A stretch of 20,279 nt of DNA from a virus. The position numbers were made by a program, and so were the translations under genes. Positions 5,417-12,487 of the stretch are shown here, piece after piece. The notes below the pieces were generated by a model that was given only the letters and a program-made list of their open reading frames with translations, did no database searches and was not told where the DNA came from. The DNA lies in the IMG/VR virus record IMGVR_UViG_3300028925_005534, positions 1 to 20,279 of that record; one strand, written 5' to 3'. The number at the start of each line of letters is the position of its first letter. Position 1 is the stretch's first letter.

Positions 5417-8227
5417 CTAGAGCTTACGCCACTTCTCTATATTCAACTTCCTGAAGCCTTTTCTTATTTTGCCTTTTAGAAGATACCAGTCGCCAATCTT
5501 CCCATCTTCAACTATTGGCTTGCCCAGCTTGTTATACTTGAATCTGTCTATCCCTGCGAGGATTGGGCCAGTGTCATCTTCGAACTTCATATTTAACCAG
5601 AGATTGTTGTTCTCAGCTCTGCGACCTCCTCGCTTGGCTAAGTTTACAGCCTCATTCAAGTCTCTGAGGTTCTTCTCAACTAATTTGCCGAAAACCACAA
5701 ATTCTCCTGGAGTGTCGGATTCAAGCAAGTTAATGTCTGATATTGGTGTTTTTATATTATGAGCCTCTGGATTCTGTTTCATGTGGCCAAATCTCCGCTC
5801 ACACTCAAATATATCGTCATATGGTGTTTCTCCCTCATCTAGGAGCTTTTCTTGCCTAGGAGTCAGGGGCTGGTGCAGATCTCTGCGATTGGCTATGTCT
5901 TCAGCCAGCTTTGGCCCAACACCTTTTATTCCGATGAGGCCACCTATAAGTTCACCATCTTGCACAGACCAGTTCAGCTTCGACTTGAATTTGTCATAAG
6001 GCTTGTATCCAAGACCTTCTCTAACAACCTCCCGCAAAAGTTTAATGCCTTGGTCTTCGTCCTTAACATTGCGCAAACATGCAGCAGCAAACTCTAAAGG
6101 AAAGCGACTTTTTAAAACACAGCACCAATAGCTGACCATCCCATAGGCAATTGCATGGCTCCGATTGAACGCCCATGATCCCATTGTGTTGATGTTCTTC
6201 CAGATCTTGATTGACTCGTCTTCTGGTATTCCTTGCTCTTCAGCACCAACCTTAAACTTTTGCCAATACTGGTCAAAGAACTCTTCGCCTAAAGATTTGC
6301 TCATTGCCTTGCGTAACTGGGAAACATCCTCCCAACTCAGCTTGCCCACATCACGAGCGATTGTCATAACCTGCTCTTGGTAAACGACAACGCCCAATGT
6401 GACTTTGGTTATCTCTTCAGCAAGGGGATGGAGATACGTTACAGGCTCTGTTCCGATCTTCCTTTGGATGTACTTAGTTGTGCCGCCTGAAGTTAATGGT
6501 CCAGGACGAGCTAGTGCTGTTATGGAGGCAATATCCTCGAAACTGCTGACTTTCATCTGCTTGGTTAAGGACTGCAAAGCATATCCTTCAAACTGGAAAA
6601 TGCCTGCGGTCTTCTCATCGTTTAAGATATCAAAGGCTTGCTTGTCTTCAAGAGGGAAATTTATCAGATATTCTTTTTCCCAGCCAACTTGCTCTACAAC
6701 ATCATTAAGAACAGAAAGTGTCCTCAGCCCTAAAGCATCGATCTTCAGAAGGTTCAAGGCTTCAGCATCGTGCTTGTCTATTTGGGCAGCACCATTCTGG
6801 GAGCTGACAGAGCAATAGTTGCTGACAGGCTCTTCTGTTACAATTATACCAGCGGCATGGACACCTGTGTGACGAGCATGGTTCTCCATTTTCTCCGCAA
6901 TCTTCATCTGCGGATACTTAGCTAGAACTTGCTTGCCTATATCTAGGTCATTGAACGTATCCATAATGCACATAGCAGAGCGAGCGTCTCCACCACTCCT
7001 TTCGATTATTGCACCTTTGAGATCATTAACTTCCCAAGCTGGTATTCCAAGCTCTTTGGCAACTTCGGTTATTGTGCTCTTGGCTTTATACCTGCTCACT
7101 GTTCCTAGGTGAGCAACCTTCTCTGCCCCATACTTATCTCTCAAATATTGGAACACCATTTCTCTGCGGTCGTCTTGGAAGTCAATATCAATATCGGGCA
7201 AGTCAGCACGGGTGATATCGATGAATCTTTCGAACAGCAGATCGAACTTTATAGGATCAACATCCGTTATCCCTGTGAGGTAACAAACCAACGAACCAGC
7301 TGAAGAGCCACGCGCTGGGCCAACAAACATATGCTTCTTTGCGTAGTTTATCATATCTGCGATAACATAGAAATAATCTTCAAACTTCTTGCTTGCGATC
7401 ATTTCAATTTCTCTTTTTAAACGATCACTGTAAACAGAGTCATTCAGATCAATACCTCTTGATGGAGCCGCATCTATGCACATCTGCTCTAGGCTTTTGT
7501 CTGGGGAGAAAGATATCATCTGCGCAACAGGCAAATCAGCATTGCACATGTCTGCTATTTTATAGGTGTTTTGTATTGCCTCATCAGGAAGCCAAGGGAT
7601 GCAATCTAACATTTCGTGTTCGTTCAAGAGGTGCATTGGTGAAGTGCGCTCTGTCCTATTCATACCAACAAGAACTTCATAGGCCTTCCTGTCCGAAACT
7701 TTAGGATAATAATTGTCTGAGGTGGCGACAGGCTTGAAGCCTTTCTTCTCGCAGAAGTCTAGAGCCTTCTTAGAACTCATCGGGTTGATCTCAATGTAAA
7801 GATCGTCTTTTCTGGTCAAAGGAAGAAGTCCCCACTCTGGATGGGTGCCACTCAAAATTATTACATTTTCAGAGACGTCAAACAAATCTGAATAGCTCAT
7901 CCTCGGATAGTAATAGAAATTCTCCTTGGATGAGCTTCTGGTGACCATAGCATATATCTCAGAAAGTCCTGCATTGTTCTTAGCAATGAAAGCCATCATG
8001 TTTGCAGCTTGTTTGGTTCTGTCTGTTGAGTCGATAACAACAGCAATCTCAGCTCCGAATATAGCCTTCTTCCCAGCCTTCTTACAGGCCTTGCTAAAAG
8101 GCACATGCCCCCATGTTCCTGAGTCTGCGATCCCCATAGCATCTTCGCCATCATCTTGTATTATGTTAGCGATTGGGCCATAGGCTTTGCGGAAAGAATA
8201 TTCGGTTCTGGTTCTGAGGTGAAGCAT
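5417..8227 (-). CDS. dnaE: DNA polymerase III alpha subunit (C-family), degenerate PHP
   Basis: 936 residues, shorter than the roughly 1160 of E. coli DnaE because the C-terminus is trimmed. It has a PHP domain at 1-200, then GPARGSSAGSLVCY (303-316). The palm motif PDIDIDF (344-350) carries catalytic aspartates, and the third aspartate is in LLKIDALGLRTL (Asp497). SHAIAYGMVSYW (690-701), a helix-hairpin-helix LIGIKGVGPKLAEDI (764-778) and an OB-like region (about 840-925) follow. Polymerase residues are intact. PHP metal ligands look lost: HLRTRTEYS has Arg where the second His is expected, and ATSDNYY lacks the later His. Proofreading should come from the DEDDh exonuclease two genes upstream. 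Most phages use family A or B polymerases, so this choice is notable. Translation probably reinitiates from the micro-ORF just upstream through TAATG. Confidence 0.95.
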   Translation of the reverse strand: MLHLRTRTEYSFRKAYGPIANIIQDDGEDAMGIADSGTWGHVPFSKACKKAGKKAIFGAEIAVVIDSTDRTKQAANMMAFIAKNNAGLSEIYAMVTRSSSKENFYYYPRMSYSDLFDVSENVIILSGTHPEWGLLPLTRKDDLYIEINPMSSKKALDFCEKKGFKPVATSDNYYPKVSDRKAYEVLVGMNRTERTSPMHLLNEHEMLDCIPWLPDEAIQNTYKIADMCNADLPVAQMISFSPDKSLEQMCIDAAPSRGIDLNDSVYSDRLKREIEMIASKKFEDYFYVIADMINYAKKHMFVGPARGSSAGSLVCYLTGITDVDPIKFDLLFERFIDITRADLPDIDIDFQDDRREMVFQYLRDKYGAEKVAHLGTVSRYKAKSTITEVAKELGIPAWEVNDLKGAIIERSGGDARSAMCIMDTFNDLDIGKQVLAKYPQMKIAEKMENHARHTGVHAAGIIVTEEPVSNYCSVSSQNGAAQIDKHDAEALNLLKIDALGLRTLSVLNDVVEQVGWEKEYLINFPLEDKQAFDILNDEKTAGIFQFEGYALQSLTKQMKVSSFEDIASITALARPGPLTSGGTTKYIQRKIGTEPVTYLHPLAEEITKVTLGVVVYQEQVMTIARDVGKLSWEDVSQLRKAMSKSLGEEFFDQYWQKFKVGAEEQGIPEDESIKIWKNINTMGSWAFNRSHAIAYGMVSYWCCVLKSRFPLEFAAACLRNVKDEDQGIKLLREVVREGLGYKPYDKFKSKLNWSVQDGELIGGLIGIKGVGPKLAEDIANRRDLHQPLTPRQEKLLDEGETPYDDIFECERRFGHMKQNPEAHNIKTPISDINLLESDTPGEFVVFGKLVEKNLRDLNEAVNLAKRGGRRAENNNLWLNMKFEDDTGPILAGIDRFKYNKLGKPIVEDGKIGDWYLLKGKIRKGFRKLNIEKWRKL

Positions 8228-8286
8228 TACATCACCATCGCAATGATAACATAGCTCACTACAAAACCTACAAGTGCAATTGTCAT
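8227..8286 (-). CDS. 19-codon hydrophobic micro-ORF between exonuclease and polymerase
   Basis: An ATG at 8286 shares its A with the exonuclease stop (TAATG), and the TAA shares its last base with the DnaE start (TAATG). AGAGGAG lies 7 nt upstream. The 19 residues are nearly all hydrophobic (MTIALVGFVV..IAMVM), enough for one membrane helix. Either this is a membrane micro-peptide or its only role is to carry ribosomes from exonuclease to polymerase, since DnaE has no strong ribosome site of its own. Precise linkage at both ends argues for translation; function is open. Confidence 0.5.
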   Translation of the reverse strand: MTIALVGFVVSYVIIAMVM

Positions 8287-8837
8287 TACAGTTCTCCTCT
8301 GTCTATGTACCAGTCAACAATTCTAGCTGTTGCCTCTACATCGTTTATTGATCGGTGGGCACCATCTATCTTCTCATCGAAAAGCTCTTCATAGATGTCC
8401 CCAAGCTTGCGCATCTTGCCCCAGACCTTTTGGCCTATTTCAACTGTGCAGATATGGTTTGGTGGCCAAGGGAACTTAGTCATCTTGTCCAGCCTTTCCA
8501 ATTCGAACCTCAGCACCTTCCTATCAAAAGGCAAGTTGTGCGCGACAAGGTCTCTTTCCCCTAGGAAGAAGTCAGTCAGCTGTTCAATTTTAGTTATGAA
8601 TGGCTTCTCGTCCTTCAGCATCTCGTCTGTGATACCTGTGATCTTTATTATCTTTGGGTCGAGCAGGTGTCCTGGATTGCAGAAGAATTCTAGCCTTGCT
8701 TCTTCGCGCATCTCTCCCTTGCCGATAAGATCATCATTATACTTTATGGCACCGAACTCAATGATCCTCGGCTGAAGGTCTAAGTCTGAGCCCTCAGCCT
8801 TGGGAAGTCCTGTTGTTTCAAGATCAAATACTATCAT
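8286..8837 (-). CDS. dnaQ: DEDDh 3'-5' exonuclease (DnaQ/epsilon-like proofreader)
   Basis: 183 residues with all five DEDDh catalytic positions: FDLETTG (Asp5, Glu7), HNLPFDRKVL (Asp105), and HRSINDVEAT (His161, Asp166). The size matches a stand-alone epsilon-type catalytic domain without the C-terminal alpha-binding tail of E. coli DnaQ. Located next to a C-family polymerase whose own PHP domain looks inactive, it most likely proofreads in trans as part of the phage replisome. The ATG at 8837 lies inside the end of the VOC gene, preceded by AGGA about 10 nt away. A role in RNA degradation (like RNase T or ORN) is the main alternative, but context favours replication. Confidence 0.92.
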   Translation of the reverse strand: MIVFDLETTGLPKAEGSDLDLQPRIIEFGAIKYNDDLIGKGEMREEARLEFFCNPGHLLDPKIIKITGITDEMLKDEKPFITKIEQLTDFFLGERDLVAHNLPFDRKVLRFELERLDKMTKFPWPPNHICTVEIGQKVWGKMRKLGDIYEELFDEKIDGAHRSINDVEATARIVDWYIDRGEL

Positions 8838-9315
8838 CTTTGTTTATCCTGACAATGAATTTCAGATCCACTCCTAGTATATCCTTGGTGTCAAAAATAA
8901 CATAGTTGTAAGATCTCTTGCCTGCTATAACAGGATTAGTGTGCGACTCAGTCATAACTTCCTGCGCAACTGGAATCCCACGGAACTCAAAGAAAACTCT
9001 CCACTTGATAAGGTCTTCCGCAGAACAATGCATACCTAAATGGCTGACTGTGTTTCTGCGTAATGTAAGGGAGTGGTCTCTGTCGTCAATCCAGTTGGGC
9101 CCAGAGGTATAGTCCAGGATCTCAAACTCATTGCCTGAAAACATATCATAGTTAAAAGACAGGTTGGCTTCATTAGTGCCTCGCTCTCCAAAAACATTAC
9201 CACTGGCAACAACATGATCTTCAGACCATTCAGTTGCTCCGATCTCAGACAGGAGCTTTTTAGCTGCAACAGGATCTTTAGGGACGATTGCTATTTGTTC
9301 GATTGTGAATTTCAT
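8824..9315 (-). CDS. VOC (glyoxalase/dioxygenase-fold) protein
   Basis: 163 residues from the ATG at 9315, preceded by GGAG; a start 12 bases upstream would precede that site and is less likely. The two beta-alpha-beta units of the vicinal-oxygen-chelate fold are visible: FTIEQIAIVPKDP (residues 3-15), NEFEILDY (62-69), then TVSHLGMHCSAEDL and a closing GVDLKFIVR. Candidate metal ligands are Gln7, Glu65 and His92; the last position, normally Glu, is Asp150. Substrate is unknown: VOC proteins include glyoxalases, dioxygenases and antibiotic-binding proteins. It lies between an SDR and the exonuclease with tight junctions, so it may be an auxiliary metabolic or detoxification gene. Confidence 0.7.
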   Translation of the reverse strand: MKFTIEQIAIVPKDPVAAKKLLSEIGATEWSEDHVVASGNVFGERGTNEANLSFNYDMFSGNEFEILDYTSGPNWIDDRDHSLTLRRNTVSHLGMHCSAEDLIKWRVFFEFRGIPVAQEVMTESHTNPVIAGKRSYNYVIFDTKDILGVDLKFIVRINKDDSI

Positions 9316-9316
9316 T

Positions 9317-10009
9317 TTAAGCTCCATATGGTAGGATGCATCCAGTCAAGTATTTGTGATGCTGTTTTGATTGAAGTAAATATCCGATGAATTCTGCTAA
9401 CTGGTTGGGAGGAGTTTCTTCACCTGTCAGCAATCCATTCAGTTGGTACTTTTGGGCATACTCTTTTGTCCATCCACGGGTTGCCACAACTTGCTCGTCA
9501 ATGGCATCGCTCATACCTGTGCCAGACAGTTTGTTGGGGGCTATACCGAAAACAGTAATGTCGTGTTTCTTGGTGAGCTCTCTGGCTAACTGTAGAGTCA
9601 TGATGTGGGCTGCAGCTTTAGAAGCATTGTAAGCCAAAGAGCAAGTCATGGGCATGTGGGCTGCATTGCTTACAATATTTACAATTGTGCCTTTATTTTT
9701 AGACAACATAGGCAAACAGGCTCTAGACATCATGTAGATGCCTTTGGCGTTTGTGTCCATTACTTTGTCCCAGTCTTCTTCTTCGAAGTCTTCCAGCCAG
9801 TTGATTACATTCACCCCAGCATTATTTATCAATATGTCGATATCTGGGATGGTGCGTTCACCTCCATCGCTATTAACAAAAGTTGGGTTGCGCACATCCC
9901 CACCACTATTAATATCGAAGCCATAAACTGTGTGGCCTTCCTTGCGAAGAGTTTCTGTGAGAGCCAAGCCCAAGCCTTTGCCAGAGCCTGTGATTAAAAT
10001 TTTACTCAT
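9317..10009 (-). CDS. Short-chain dehydrogenase/reductase (SDR)
   Basis: 230 residues, complete classical SDR. The NAD(P)-binding TGSGKGLG is at 7-14, INNAG at 61-65, catalytic Ser114 in IVSNAAH, and YNASK at 127-131 supplies Tyr127 and Lys131 at the usual 13-residue spacing from the serine. ELTKKHDITVFGIAPNKLSGTGM matches the family region after the active site, and LTGCILPYGA the C-terminal segment. The enzyme should oxidise or reduce a small alcohol/carbonyl substrate; which one cannot be read. The ATG at 10009 overlaps the upstream stop (ATGA) with GGAGG nearby. Phage-borne SDRs are thought to be auxiliary metabolic genes or to modify cell-surface sugars; its neighbours suggest neither clearly. 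Confidence 0.92.
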   Translation of the reverse strand: MSKILITGSGKGLGLALTETLRKEGHTVYGFDINSGGDVRNPTFVNSDGGERTIPDIDILINNAGVNVINWLEDFEEEDWDKVMDTNAKGIYMMSRACLPMLSKNKGTIVNIVSNAAHMPMTCSLAYNASKAAAHIMTLQLARELTKKHDITVFGIAPNKLSGTGMSDAIDEQVVATRGWTKEYAQKYQLNGLLTGEETPPNQLAEFIGYLLQSKQHHKYLTGCILPYGA

Positions 10010-10317
10010 TTCTTTTCCTCCTTTATTAGTGATTCAACCATCGCAGCATAGACTGCTGCATCGTGGATGCTGTCTTTGTGTTGAAGCTCGCTGTTTGCGA
10101 ACCTTGTTATCTTGACAATCATAAGCTCAAAAAGGTGCCAGACATTGTAATCCGAAACAGTGTTGAGCTGGATACCTTTAGGGAAAAGGCTTATCATGAC
10201 CTCCCCCACAGTCTTGTAGTTGTCGCCATAAACTTTATTGCGCTCTCGGAAAGTGTCAGCCATCTCTTCTAATATTTTGGCCGCATCTTTTTCGCCTGTG
10301 GGGTGGCGTTCATTCAT
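10006..10317 (-). CDS. MazG-like / DUF6378-type nucleotide-metabolism protein
   Basis: 103 residues from the ATG at 10317, preceded by AAGGAAGGGA; longer in-frame starts run through two other small genes and are rejected. The signature TFRERNKVYGDNYKTVGEVM, the HLFELMIVKITRFA helix and HKDSIHDAAVYAAMVESL with a His-Asp pair are those of the phage DUF6378/DUF1599-type family. I believe it to be related to all-alpha NTP pyrophosphatases and associated with nucleotide modification. It could hydrolyse a nucleotide to help control precursor pools. It ends by overlapping the SDR start. The family assignment is from memory of the pattern; the activity is inferred. Confidence 0.75.
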   Translation of the reverse strand: MNERHPTGEKDAAKILEEMADTFRERNKVYGDNYKTVGEVMISLFPKGIQLNTVSDYNVWHLFELMIVKITRFANSELQHKDSIHDAAVYAAMVESLIKEEKK

Positions 10318-10483
10318 TTTCGTCCCTTCCTTTTTCATATGATTCTCGGAGATCTTTTTCATAGTTGGTGGCCTTGTCGAAAAGGCTTTCAAGGTCTCTT
10401 CTGATGAAAGTATTGAGGTCGAAAAGCCTTGCAATCTTTTGGCCATCGAGCTCAATATCATTGCCTCTAATTTTAAGATCCAT
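10310..10483 (-). CDS. Small hypothetical protein, 57 aa
   Basis: 57 codons from the ATG at 10483, directly after a purine-rich GAGAGGAGAGGAAG, to a TGA at 10310-10312. The product begins MDLKIRGNDIELDGQKIARL, a strand-turn-strand reading resembling the small beta unit common in phage proteins, then becomes charged and helical (LESLFDKATNYEKDLRESYEK). It overlaps the upstream coiled-coil gene by 11 nt and the MazG-like gene by 8 nt, the usual packing here. Translation in this frame explains the gap left when the MazG-like start is set at 10317. The function is unknown. Confidence 0.78.
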   Translation of the reverse strand: MDLKIRGNDIELDGQKIARLFDLNTFIRRDLESLFDKATNYEKDLRESYEKGRDENE

Positions 10484-10658
10484 CTTCCTCTCCTCTCATC
10501 CATTTAATGTCGTTGGCTAAGAGAAGCTTTTCACTTGTTACTTTTTCAAGAGCTTGGGTAAGCCTTGCAACCTCAGTGCGTTGCTTTGCGATCTTACTTC
10601 TCAAAGCATCGTTCTCAAGCTGAGCATTCAAGATCCCATCAACAGTCCACTTAGCCAT
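10473..10658 (-). CDS. Small coiled-coil protein, 61 aa
   Basis: 61 residues from the ATG at 10658, which shares its first base with the upstream stop (TAATG) and has CAGGAG just upstream; the longer in-frame extension is discarded. From residue 12 onward the sequence is a single heptad-patterned helix (LNAQLENDALRSKIAKQR, VARLTQALEKV), so a parallel coiled coil or oligomerisation peg is likely. The C-terminus is acidic. No family is recognised. It lies between the HAD phosphatase and another small gene, all in one operon. Confidence 0.8.
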   Translation of the reverse strand: MAKWTVDGILNAQLENDALRSKIAKQRTEVARLTQALEKVTSEKLLLANDIKWMRGEEDGS

Positions 10659-11092
10659 TAGAAGTCTCCTGGAGCGACTTGCAGGCAAGTCAAGCCTTCG
10701 CCTCTCCACATATCAACAACAGACTTTCGGTCTTCTAAAACGAACCAAACATCTTTGTAGTCTATGTGCTTTTCGAGAAGCTTCTGCTTGCAGACTGGAT
10801 CAGGGGACTGATCCCACCTTGGCCTCATGAGCAACTCGTCATAAGGCACATCGTTCATCTCCAGCCACTTTTCAGTATCTGCTCGGCAACCTGCATCTCG
10901 AGCAGTCATGATAACAACTTTAGTTTCTTCGTCATGAAGCATTCTTATTATGTTGCAAATGTTCTCGATGGGCTTATCGTTTATGCCTGCCTTGTTAAAA
11001 GCATCGTAATCCTTCTTCTTGTAAAGAGAGATGCGGTGGCCATAATCGGAAAGTGTCCCATCAAGGTCTGCTATGATTAAACGTATGCCCAT
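10658..11092 (-). CDS. HAD-superfamily phosphatase, Pnkp 3'-phosphatase-like
   Basis: 144 residues from the ATG at 11092, with GGAGG 7 nt upstream; an in-frame start 24 bases earlier is possible but would swallow that site. HAD motifs: IADLDGTLSD (Asp9 nucleophile, Asp11 acid/base), VVIMTARD (Thr63 motif II), and FVLEDRKSVVDMW (Glu120, Asp121). The stretch ELLMRPRWDQSPDPVCKQKLL resembles the phosphatase domain of T4 polynucleotide kinase, where it carries the motif III lysine. It may remove 3' phosphates from nucleic acid ends or act on nucleotides. No kinase domain is attached. Stop and downstream start overlap as TAATG. Confidence 0.85.
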   Translation of the reverse strand: MGIRLIIADLDGTLSDYGHRISLYKKKDYDAFNKAGINDKPIENICNIIRMLHDEETKVVIMTARDAGCRADTEKWLEMNDVPYDELLMRPRWDQSPDPVCKQKLLEKHIDYKDVWFVLEDRKSVVDMWRGEGLTCLQVAPGDF

Positions 11093-11562
11093 GTTGGAGC
11101 CTCCGTGTAGTTCCACTTGGCAAAGCCTAGTTTCTCGTTGATGTAATAATCGTGATAGGCCTTAACAGTGTCGTCACCTTTATACTGATCTGGCATGCAT
11201 TGGGGTGGTTCTGTGAATCTCTTGTCCAATGAAATATACAAAGGCAATTTCCTTAAAGGATCAAGGAGCTTCTCGGTGCTGTGGGTCTTTTTGTACCTGA
11301 CCTCAAACTGCTCGCAAAGACTTACCAGCAGATAGAAGCTGTACAGATAATTATCAGCACACTCTCTTACCCAAACAGAACATGGGTGGTGCTGGAAGGC
11401 AGTTTTGTAAAGACCAGCTTTGTCAGCAGCCTCGTCACCATCAAGAATTCTCTGTGCTGTACAAAGAAGCTGTGCTGTTTCGAGTATCATTTTGACACAG
11501 TGCTTATCGCAATGCATCTCTGCACAGACCCGTGGGTCTGGGTCTAAGTAAAAAATATTCAT
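11077..11562 (-). CDS. Conserved phage protein of unknown function, 161 aa
   Basis: 161 residues starting at the ATG at 11562 after GAGAAAGGAAC. The N-terminus MNIFYLDPDPRVCAEMHCDK, then HCVKMILETAQLLCTAQRIL, is a very recognisable pattern in many unrelated phages; conserved Asp, His, Cys and Lys positions look like an active or binding site. HHPCSVWVRECADNYLYSFYLLVSLCEQFEVRY and a C-terminal proline/tryptophan segment (PPQCMPDQYKGDD, KWNYTEAPTWAYV) complete it. I know of no proven function; it often lies among nucleotide and DNA-modification genes, as here between the HAD phosphatase and ThyX. It overlaps the HAD start by 16 nt. Confidence 0.75.
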   Translation of the reverse strand: MNIFYLDPDPRVCAEMHCDKHCVKMILETAQLLCTAQRILDGDEAADKAGLYKTAFQHHPCSVWVRECADNYLYSFYLLVSLCEQFEVRYKKTHSTEKLLDPLRKLPLYISLDKRFTEPPQCMPDQYKGDDTVKAYHDYYINEKLGFAKWNYTEAPTWAYV

Positions 11563-11594
11563 TCTAGTTCCTTTCTCAATATCAGAATTGTATA

Positions 11595-11834
11595 TTATTT
11601 CTGCAAAAATGGAAACCGCTTTTTAATTCTTTTCCATATGGTATCGATCCTTTTAGATGCTTGTTCGACCTTTTCATATTCGACTTTTACAGACGGCTTT
11701 CTTTTTTCGAGAATGTAAGTAATGGCTTGTGCCTTTACTTTTAACTCTCCAGCAATTTTATGCTTGGGCCAGTGGTCTTTCATTGAATGAACTTTGTCGA
11801 CAAACTCCTGATTGTACTTTTGCTTGCGTCCCAT
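11595..11834 (-). CDS. Small helix-turn-helix DNA-binding protein
   Basis: 79 basic residues from the ATG at 11834, preceded by AGGAG. Residues about 5-48 read as a helix-turn-helix of the resolvase/homeodomain-like kind: YNQEFVDKVHSMKDHWPKHK, then IAGELKVKAQAITYILEKRK, the last part fitting a recognition helix. The lysine/arginine-rich C-terminus (KRIDTIWKRIKKRFPFLQK) could add DNA contacts. It is a plausible phage transcription regulator and one candidate to bind the GTAAC sites in the divergent control region, though nothing links them directly. It follows thyX by 8 nt. Confidence 0.72.
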   Translation of the reverse strand: MGRKQKYNQEFVDKVHSMKDHWPKHKIAGELKVKAQAITYILEKRKPSVKVEYEKVEQASKRIDTIWKRIKKRFPFLQK

Positions 11835-11842
11835 TTTATCTC

Positions 11843-12487
11843 CTATGGATTAAGTGATTTGCTCATTGATGGTGCAGCCCACTCAGTTGGTGTTAAGAAA
11901 GGTTCTGCCCATGGGTGCACTCGGACAATCTCAGCAACCATCAATTTAAACACTTGCTGGTATTCACCTTGGGCACGTGGGCTCAGGCGTGATTTAGCCA
12001 TCTCACTCAATGTTCGCAGATTGAACTTGGCTACGATATTGGTGTGGATGTTTGTTGGGAGGATGCCACGTGCATCTTCTGCTGGGACTAGATCTCTCAG
12101 CTTTTGATATGCGTCGGCAATATCAGCCATTGCATTGTCATATGCCTCCAGAGCTTCTGGGTTGTTCTCAATGCGGTCTGGGGTGTAATAGCTGAACCCA
12201 AACATATCAACTGTGCGCTGGGACTGCTGGGCATATGAAGCTTGGCGCGTCCTTACGAACTGGTGGGTGAACCCACGGCTGACGTCACGCACATTAAATG
12301 TGTAGTCAATGAACTCCCAAGATGAGCGGATTGTTTGGAGCATGTAATCAAGCTCTTTCTGCTTGGCGTCCTCTGGCCAAGAAGCAATCTGTTTGTAAGC
12401 ATCCTCGTCATCCATTAGGCGAGTGTTCTTTGTGAACAACAGCAAGTCTACTGCGTCCGAGGTGTAATTTACCAATTCTACTTTCAT
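11843..12487 (-). CDS. thyX: Flavin-dependent thymidylate synthase, variant motif
   Basis: 214 residues from the ATG at 12487, with AAGGAG upstream; the 38-residue in-frame extension is the reverse reading of the neighbour. ThyX makes dTMP from dUMP using methylene-tetrahydrofolate and FAD as a homotetramer. The family motif is at 79-91, RTRQASYAQQSQR, keeping Arg79, Arg81, Ser89 and Arg91 of RHRxxxxxxxSxR but with Thr for the usual His and Ala-Gln for the usual Asn-Glu. NIHTNIVAKFNLRTLSEMAKSRLSPRAQGE (residues 147-176) is the conserved C-terminal catalytic region with NLR and QGE. Gene overlap ATGA with the FAD oxidoreductase upstream means co-translation. It gives the phage its own thymidylate supply. 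Confidence 0.93.
   Translation of the reverse strand: MKVELVNYTSDAVDLLLFTKNTRLMDDEDAYKQIASWPEDAKQKELDYMLQTIRSSWEFIDYTFNVRDVSRGFTHQFVRTRQASYAQQSQRTVDMFGFSYYTPDRIENNPEALEAYDNAMADIADAYQKLRDLVPAEDARGILPTNIHTNIVAKFNLRTLSEMAKSRLSPRAQGEYQQVFKLMVAEIVRVHPWAEPFLTPTEWAAPSMSKSLNP

Noticed and set aside
10318-10503. 62-residue N-terminal extension of the MazG-like protein
   Set aside because: Another frame over the same bases gives a well-packed 57-codon gene with its own ribosome site, and AAGGAAGGGA precedes the ATG at 10317.
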